Of a stretch of 64,000 bases of DNA, positions 57,393 to 64,000 are shown one piece after another. Source of the stretch: Akebia trifoliata (taxonomy: Eukaryota; Streptophyta; Magnoliopsida; Ranunculales; Lardizabalaceae); assembly GCA_017979445.1 (NCBI GenBank), contig CM030710.1:14370248-14434247 (forward strand). Reading direction: 5' to 3'. The number at the start of each line of letters is the position of its first letter. Positions within the stretch are counted from its first letter, which is position 1. The notes beneath the pieces were generated by a model that saw nothing but the letters and a program-made list of their open reading frames with translations, made no database searches and was not told where the DNA came from. A program made the translations under genes and the position numbers.

Positions 57393-58105
57393 CCATGGAG
57401 GTGCCCTCTACTCTTCCCAACTTGAAAAGGTATGGCATTGTTGATTCTTTCTTGATTAGTTGGATAGATGGCATGGATAATGAGCCCAATGTGCTTGAAT
57501 AAGTTGGGGTTCATTCTTTCTTTGCCCAAGGTCCCATTGCAATGGAGCTTGATTAAGGCCATGTTGGGGTATTGGATCCCTGAGCTTAATCTCTTTCGGT
57601 TTGGGGTGCATAAATGACTCCCACCATCGAGGAGTTTGAAGTGTTGTTGAGGCTTGAGATATCGGGCCCCATTGTGATTCCACCATTGCGCGATGGATTT
57701 CGAGGTGAGGCTTCCGACTTCTTGGGGATAAGCCGTAAGTTTTTGAAGATTCTGGATGGTGGGTCGGTTTTGAAGACAATGTCTAAGTCTTTCTTGATTG
57801 AACGCCTTACGGATTCTTCAAAATCGTTGATTCATTTTAATGCCCTTACTTTGATGGCGGTGAGTCAACTCTTGTTCCCGGGTGGCGAAGACATCATAGA
57901 TCTTTCTCTTATTCACGTGATTCAACAAGTCCGGGAGGGACGTCGGTTGGCACCGATGCTTTTGAGCGAGATATTCCAATCCCTCACGGCTTGTTCTTCT
58001 GGTCGTGATCGGATTTTTCGAAGATGCGCCCCCCTCCTGCAGGTAAATTCCAAACTTAGCTTAGATTTAAATTTAAACTTGACTTTACTAGTTTCCAAAG
58101 TTTAG
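57393..58105 (+). pseudogene. DUF7745-like ORF1 fragment
   Basis: After a pyrimidine-rich leader, ATG 57393 opens a short frame (MEVPSTLPNLKRYGIVDSFL) that soon stops. Frame changes lie before 57614, where MTPTIEEFEVLLRLEISGPI begins. That block is conserved in plant DUF7745 proteins and in ORF1 of Ogre-like elements. The frame stays open to 58105, with HFNALTLMAVSQLLFPGGED and LAPMLLSEIFQSLTACSSGR, aligning in order with ORF1 of A' (29087-29160). A good splice donor, cag/gtaaat, is at 58043, so the last codons may be intron. The rest is cut off by element C at 58212. Confidence 0.6.
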
Positions 58106-58211
58106 AATGCTCCTGTTATTGTAGCTTTGGTTTATGGATCATCTGGCTTTAACTGAAGTTGTTAGTCGTCCCTTCTACGTTAATGCTAACCTCGTACTTA
58201 TGATGTAGAGG

Positions 58212-59954
58212 TGAAAGCGCCCTCGATCCGCGGGGTACGCGGATCCGCTTTTGACCTTTGAGGTTTGGGAGTCGCCACCTAGTTACTACGGTCTAGGAAC
58301 CAAACTAACTCTAAAAAAGACAAATATTACTAATCTACGAAAGAAAAAAGGGTCCGGGGATCACGTTACGGGGATGGAAGGTATTAGGCACCAACCCCGC
58401 CCGGCTAAAGTCGGTCTCTACTAATTTTTCAAATAAATTACATTGCTAAAAAAACCTAGATAATAAAAAAAAATTAAGAAATTATACCTTTCCGAAGACA
58501 ACTTTATCGTTCCCTCAGATCTGATTGAATAACTCCTTGTATAGTACTCCTCACTTCGTTCTGTCTTCGGATCTGATTTCTGATCTCCGAGGCAAGGTAT
58601 CTCTTTCTTAGATCTGGGTTCTTCGAATTTTTTTTATGGATTTTGGGGGGTTTTTAGAGGGCTTTTAGGTGTTTTTCAAACTAAAATCGAAGTATGGGTG
58701 TTAGGTAAGGAGTTGGGACTTCAAAACTAGGGTTTATGGGAAGCTAGGGGGACTTTTTGACCTACTTCTCTTAGGGTTTATGATTTTATCCGAAAATAGG
58801 GTGTGAGGACCCCTATTTATAGATTTTTTTAAGGGTTGGTTTAGATAGAATTAGTGTTTGATTATAATTATTTTAGTTAGAGTTATATTTTAATTAGAAT
58901 TTTTTTTGGTGGAGTTGTATTTTAATTAGAATTGTTTTAGGTAAAGTTATATTTTAGTTAGAACTCTATTAAGTAGAGTTATTATTTAATTAGAACTCTA
59001 TTAGGGTTTTGACTTTTGGTCTTATTTGACTGACTTTAAGATTTTGACTTTAGTCTTAATTGATTGACTTTAATACCTTGACTTTAGTCTTGCTTAATTG
59101 ACTCTAATTTTGACTTTAGTCTTGCTTGATTGACTTTAATACCATGACTTTAGTCTTGCTTGATTGACTTTAATTTTTTGGAGAACCCCCCTCTATTATA
59201 TCTTTAATTCTTTGGACCCCCAAATGGAGGGGCCTTTAAAGAAATATCTTGCGAACCCTCAACAATTTTGCCTGAGAGCCTAATTGATCGATTTTTTTAG
59301 TTCAAAATTTTAAATTAATTTCATTAATGTTTCACTTTAATTATTTAATGTTTTATTTATTAATTTCGAAATTTTTAATTATGAAAATTGTGAAATTACC
59401 GTTTTGCCCCCGGAGAGGACTTTTCGCGTTTTAAGTCGGTTTTTGATGTTCTAAGATGTTTTAGAATTGATTTTTCATAAGGAATTCAATGGAAATATTG
59501 GTTTGTGTCATTTATGAAGTTTTTTGTGTGAAAAGATCGTGAACTTTATGAGGGGCATTTTCGTAATTTTATTGAATTCTGTGAAAATTGGCTAAATGAT
59601 TTATTTGGTTTCGATTTGTTATTTTATGTGTTTGAATGGGTTTTCCTAAGCGTAACGTAGGCTCTAGGGATCTTTTGATGTTAGGGGTATTTTGGTAATT
59701 TGATCATTTTTTAGTGATTTTTATCGTGAAACTTCTTTTTGTCTGTAAAATGATGATTTCTATGTTTTTAGAGTCGTATTTTCCTAGCGTAGTGTGGTTT
59801 CTAAGGCTTTGTCGGTTCGAGATACTTTATCCGAATTTCTGAAACATATCTGGTAACAAAATAAAGCATTGGAATAAACATCCATCATTGAGAACCGTTG
59901 CGATCGGGTTGACGAGTTGATTAATCAGGCGGACGCAAAAATGAGGTGCCTACA
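58212..59954 (-). mobile_element. 3' LTR of Tat-type element C
   Basis: On the - strand it starts TGTAGGCACCTC (59954) and ends at 58212 (+ strand tgaaagcgcc). It is 1743 bp, homologous to LTRs A, A' and D. The polypurine tract is adjacent at 59955. The five bases before it on the + strand are AGAGG. The LTR has changes in the otherwise fixed TGTAGACACCCC start. About five decayed 32-bp minisatellite units lie at 58850-58995 and 'gactttagtcttgcttgatt' repeats at 59010-59170. Confidence 0.85.
58814..58821 (-). promoter_or_regulatory. TATA box of LTR C
   Basis: TATAAATA on the - strand, at the same relative place as in LTRs A and A'. Confidence 0.5.
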
Positions 59955-59975
59955 GATGCCCCTCTTCTTTGGCAG
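59955..59975 (-). other. Polypurine tract of element C
   Basis: The - strand reads tctgccaaagaagaggggca, adjoining the LTR start and matching the tract of A. Confidence 0.7.
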
Positions 59976-62900
59976 AGGGTTGAAGCAAATTAGATAGCAA
60001 ATCTATTTTGGTAGATAGTGCGATATCCGAATGCCAAAGCTAGTGACAGTTCATTTTGCAGCTTGATTTAGCAATTCGTCAAGGTGTTTGGATCCTTGAG
60101 CGTAAAACTCTCCCCGAAGTAAAAGGTCGTCAGGTCCTCGAGCTTGAGCTCTCACTGACAGTTTCAGATCCTTGAATTTTATAAAATTCTCCCTGACTAA
60201 TGCAAAAGTGCACGTGTGTGCAATGGTGTGATACTTACTGAGTAAAAATGTGTCAGGTCCTAGAGATTTTCTCTCACTGGCAATAATGATTCAAAATTGA
60301 AATGTGCTTATGCAACGAAAGCAATCATGGCAAGGTTGAACAATGAAGTAATTGGAGTCATAACAATGAAAAAACTTCGTTAAATCCTAATTGAAATTCT
60401 ATTTTAGAGTTCGAAAAAGTTTGAGTCTTGTTTATCAGACTCAAGCTAAGATTTATAGGCACTTCAAAAAGCCTATTCATTCTATGATTCAAAAAGTTGG
60501 AGTCTCCCTTCTCGGACTCAAACCTAGGTTTGTAGGCACTTCAAAAAAATCTACTCATTCTATGATTCAAAAAGTTGGAGTCCCGTTTCTCGGACTCGAA
60601 CTTAAGTTTGTAGGCACTTCAAAAAGCCTATTCATTCTATGATTCAAAAAGTTGGAGTCTTGTTTTCCGGACTCGAACTTAGGTTTATAGGCACTTCAAA
60701 AAGCCCACCCATTCTATGATTCAAAAATTTGAAGTCTCGTTTTTCCGACTCGAACTTAGGTTTGTAAGCACTTCAACAAGCCTATTCATTCTATGATTCA
60801 AAAAGTTGGAGTCTCGTTTCTCGGACTCGAACTCAGGTTTGTAGGCACTTAAAAAAGCCTATTCATTCTATGATTCAAAAAGTTGGAGTATCGTTTCTCG
60901 GACTCGAACTCGAACTTAGGTTTATAGGCACTTCAAAAAGCCTATTCATTCTATGATTCAAAAAGTTGGAGTCTCGTTTCTCGGACTCGAACTTACTAAG
61001 CCACGTTTCTCAGATTTAGATTTATAGGAACTTAAACAATCCTATTAATTCATTCTATGATTCAACAAGTTGAAGTCTCGTTTCTCGGACTCGAACTTAG
61101 GTTTGTAGGTACTACAAAAAGTCTATTCATTTTATGATTCAAAAAGTTGGAGTCTCATTTCTCGGACTCGAACTTAGGTTTGTAAGCACTTCAAAAAGTC
61201 TACTCATTTTATGATTCAAAAAGTTTGAGTCTTGTTTCTCGGACTCGAACTTAGGTTTGTAGGCACTTCAAAAAGCCTACTCATTCTATGATTCAAAAAG
61301 TTGGAGTCTCATTTCTCGGATTCGAACTTAGGTTTGTAGGCACTTCAAAAAGCCTATTCATTCTATGATTCAAAAAGTTGGAGTCTCGTTTCTCGGACTC
61401 GAACTTAGGTTTGTAGGCACTTCAAAAAGCCTACTCATTCTATGATTCAAAAAGTTGGAGTCTCGTTTCTCAGACTCGAACTTAGGTTTGTAGGCACTTT
61501 AAAAAACCTATCATTCTATGATTCAAAAAGTTGGAGTCTCGTTTCTCGGACTCGAACTTACTAAGCCACGTTTCTCGGGCTTAAATTTTTAGGAACTTAA
61601 AGAATCCTATTAATTCATTTTATGATTCAAAATCAAGCTCAAAGTTTGAAAGATCGGGCCTTTATTGGCTTATCATGCATTTGGATTCATAATTATCATT
61701 GGACTTAATCGGACTTTTAAGTAAGATTTTTATTTTTATCATGTGATTAAGAACAAAACTTTGGAATTGAATGACTTTCAAAAAATGCCCCTAGTTTCAA
61801 AGTTGGCTTTAACTGGAACTTGACTACGAGACTGATAGAATGGATTACGCTTGAAAAATATGGACTCTGATGTATGACAGATAGAAGAACTGACATTCTC
61901 TTAAATTTAAGACTCTTAAGATTATCATATGTGCAATAAAGAATTGATCATTATTTTTGAGAAATACTTGAGTTGGACTTAGAAAATCTTGATAAATATT
62001 AGAATAGAAGATCTTTCTCTTCAAAGTGGTTGATGATTCTACATCTTCCATTAGCGAACACTTGAACAAGTAAACATACTTTTGAAAATCCTACAATATT
62101 CAAGATGACTTCTGATTTTTTCGACTTCAACATTGTCTTCGTCTCGATTTCAACATTGTCTTCGTCTCGATTTCAACATTGTCTTTGTCAGATGTGAGCT
62201 CTTGGCTAGAAAATGAATATTGTGACTTGAATGGTTCTGTATTTTCTAGTTTCTGCACAAGCTTTCTTCTGAATTTTTCTTTTTGATGGGACCTTTTGAT
62301 GATGCCCTAATTTTTGCCTAGATCGCCTCTTCAAGTTTTCAATCTAGCGGGCTTTGTTTTTTTTTTTTTATGATGCCTTGATTTTTGCCTAGGTCGCCTT
62401 TTCAGGTTTTCAACCTAGCAGACTTTCTTTTTTATGGGTATGCCCTAAATTTTGCCTAAGTCATCTTTTCGGATTTTCGACTTAGCGGGCTTCTCTTTTT
62501 TCTTGATGATCTTGAATAACCAACTCGACTACTTCTTGGTTCCCTACACCTTAACTGAGTCAATTAGCATTCAGGAGGACTTAATAGGTGGGCTTAGGAT
62601 ATGATTTACAAAGAAAAGATATAAGGTTAAACTTCCCAAAATGTCCCTAGTCTAATATTCTCTTTTTTTTTTGTCATTCTTTTGACTTTTTTTCTAATGC
62701 CCCTAGTTTGGCATTCTTTTTTTTTTAATGCCCCTAGTTTGGCATTTTTTCTTTTGAACCTTTCAATAAGGCATTTTCCTTTTGGATGACACTTTTCTTA
62801 AGAGAATACATTTTTTTTGCATGACCGAGCTTGAAGTAACTTCTCAGGTTACCTACGTACCCCAAATATTTCTTTTTCTTTTGGGATCAGGTCAAAATGT

Positions 62901-63060
62901 AGTTCATACTAAGATTCCCTCCCAAGGTTGGTCGTTGTGGTTTGGAAAGAAGAGGCTATTAATTTTTTTAAGAAGTTGCAAGGGGCTAAAGAAGGTTTTT
63001 TTTTTCTTTTTTGGTAAGATAGGAAAATAGTTTGATCAAAGAAGGCCTCCTTTGGTGAAT
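59976..63060 (-). mobile_element. 3' untranslated region of element C
   Basis: Follows the same order as in A: PPT, 'gcaaat.tagatagcaaatct' block, 'gtcaggtcctcgag' block (60130), tandem array, 'gcctaggtcgccttttcagg' units (62290-62480), and the 'aacttctcaggttacctacgt' block (about 62836). The remains of the last integrase codons are near 63030-63080 (- strand ...FDQIKQ...). Three copies of a 27-bp unit 'tcgatttcaacattgtcttcg' lie at 62120-62190. Confidence 0.7.
60403..61640. repeat. About 77-bp tandem array in element C
   Basis: About sixteen units of 77-78 bp, each with attctatgattcaaaaagtt, ggagtctcgtttctcggact and tttgtaggcacttcaaaaag. The attctat start lies at 60479, 60557 and 60634, for example. 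Two units (near 60990-61055 and 61560-61620) have a variant insert 'ctaagccacgtttctc'. The variant recurs about 570 bp apart, suggesting a higher-order duplication of about seven units. Confidence 0.9.
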
Positions 63061-63787
63061 GCTGCTTGATTTGATCAAAGTTTTAGGAATTCGATATCTG
63101 GATTGATCTGCCAAGTAAGATTTTCTTTTGGAGAATGAATATTCTTCAGTATTCTTTTGTGAAATCGAGTATGATCGAGTTTTCTAACTATTCAACTCTT
63201 CTAAAACTTTGAGAAAATCTTTTATTCTCTTATGAATGAAACTCTCCTATTTTGAGTGAGAAATATAGTAGATCCACTTGTAAGTCTTAGCGTCTTTGTC
63301 GATGCTTTCAACTATATCATTTTTGACCGATAATCTTTGACTTTGATATCACTCTTGACTTGATCTATGTTTTTGTGTAATTCATTCATATATCCTTATG
63401 AGACCATACAAGAACATTATTGAATTTCTGAAGTAAGTTTACTACTCTTTCATGTTCTCCTGAGGATAACGTATTATCAATTTGCACTTGTTGAGTATAC
63501 TCTTTAATTTTAATATTTATCAAATTTGATTAGTGAGCTTTAAGTCATTTCTCATGTTAGATTTTATATTCACATCATTGTTGCACACATGATAATCAAA
63601 AGCTTCTTTATTTTATTGGAATTAAAAAGAACATAGACTAACAAACCTTACTAAAATCCAAAAATAAAGATGACTAACTGAATTCAAAAACTGACGCAAC
63701 TGAAGCTAAAAAAAAAAAAAAACTAATAAGACTTAAAAGACGACATCATTTTAAATGAAGGGACACAATTCTAGAGTCTATGCCACT
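63061..63787. other. No gene supported
   Basis: By position this should be the integrase of element C on the - strand, but I see no integrase motif, only AT-rich sequence. The pol of C is either very decayed or replaced here. Confidence 0.35.
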
Positions 63788-64000
63788 TTAGTTATCTTCG
63801 ATGGATGACTTGAACTTGCCTACTTTTACTATCTCTTCATATTCTGATTCAAGCCTGTCATATGCGAGACAACTCGTTGCTTCAATGATTTCTCTGTTCT
63901 TCAGTTCTGTCACTGTCTTAGGGTAGTTGAGCTCATTCTGGCATGAAGCGAATGCACTGTTAAGACCAATTGGGTGAATGAACGAAATTGGGTCAATTGA
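63788..64000 (-). CDS. Partial open frame of unknown product, runs off the window
   Basis: On the - strand a frame is open from the window end for 70 codons to TAA at 63788-63790. It contains LNYPKTVTELKNREIIEATS and ESEYEEIVKVGKFKSSIEDN, a mixed, charged composition without low complexity. There is no ATG at a natural start and no recognised domain. A 70-codon frame can occur by chance in this DNA. It might be the 3' end of an exon or of an extra ORF carried by element C. Confidence 0.25.
   Translation of the reverse strand, partial: SIDPISFIHPIGLNSAFASCQNELNYPKTVTELKNREIIEATSCLAYDRLESEYEEIVKVGKFKSSIEDN

Noticed and set aside
60403..61640. Possible CRISPR-like array (repeated units of constant length)
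   Set aside because: Units are whole 77-bp tandem repeats with no separate unique spacers, inside the 3' region of a plant retrotransposon. It is an ordinary minisatellite.

Overview
The window is plant nuclear DNA, AT-rich and almost wholly made of retrotransposons. The evidence is long LTRs, primer-binding sites (PBS) and polypurine tracts (PPT) typical of plant Ty3/gypsy lineages: Tat/Ogre (extra ORF before gag, two RNase H domains in pol), Athila (tRNA-Asp-type PBS) and a Tekay-like LTR (initiator-Met PBS). Two non-autonomous hAT-like DNA transposons and plant-specific domains (plant mobile domain, DUF7745-type ORF1) agree. I cannot name the species. I found no intact host gene, rRNA, tRNA or CRISPR array.

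Layout. 1-1967: a worn coding remnant of unknown origin. 1968-4875: Tekay-like 5' LTR, PBS and a stub of internal sequence. 4875-8093: decayed Tat pol (element E), cut inside its second RNase H by the 5' LTR of element D (8094-9573, + strand). The leader of D (9575-12849) carries two hAT-like elements with target-site duplications (10157-11048 and 12013-12806). 12850-20328: 3' LTR, 3' region and pol of element A (- strand), cut in RT by element B1 (LTR 20329-22819, - strand). B1 is cut 69 bp into its internal region by element A' (+ strand): LTR 22889-24594, leader, ORF1, gag, protease, RT, RNase H, second RNase H, integrase, 3' region with a 33-bp tandem array, then a 31-bp LTR scrap at 38777-38807. 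A' is cut by B2 (LTR 38808-41044, - strand). 41045-58211 holds two arrays of regularly spaced hairpins, a split GC-rich plant-mobile-domain-like gene, a DUF7745-like ORF, and one complete Athila-type element (42447-52781, - strand, target-site duplication AGTAT). 58212-64000: 3' LTR and 3' region of element C (- strand) with a 77-bp tandem array.

How it fits together. Apart from the Athila and the two hAT-like elements, every element shows only its left end: 3' LTR plus PPT for - strand elements, 5' LTR plus PBS for + strand ones. That is what a deep nest of insertions would look like if its right halves lie beyond base 64000. None of the elements looks able to move by itself: all the pol genes carry stops, frameshifts or lost catalytic residues.

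The least explained feature is the pair of 38-bp-period hairpin arrays (41524-41697 and 57050-57261), with constant 7-nt arms and 7-nt loops, each upstream of a + strand coding remnant.
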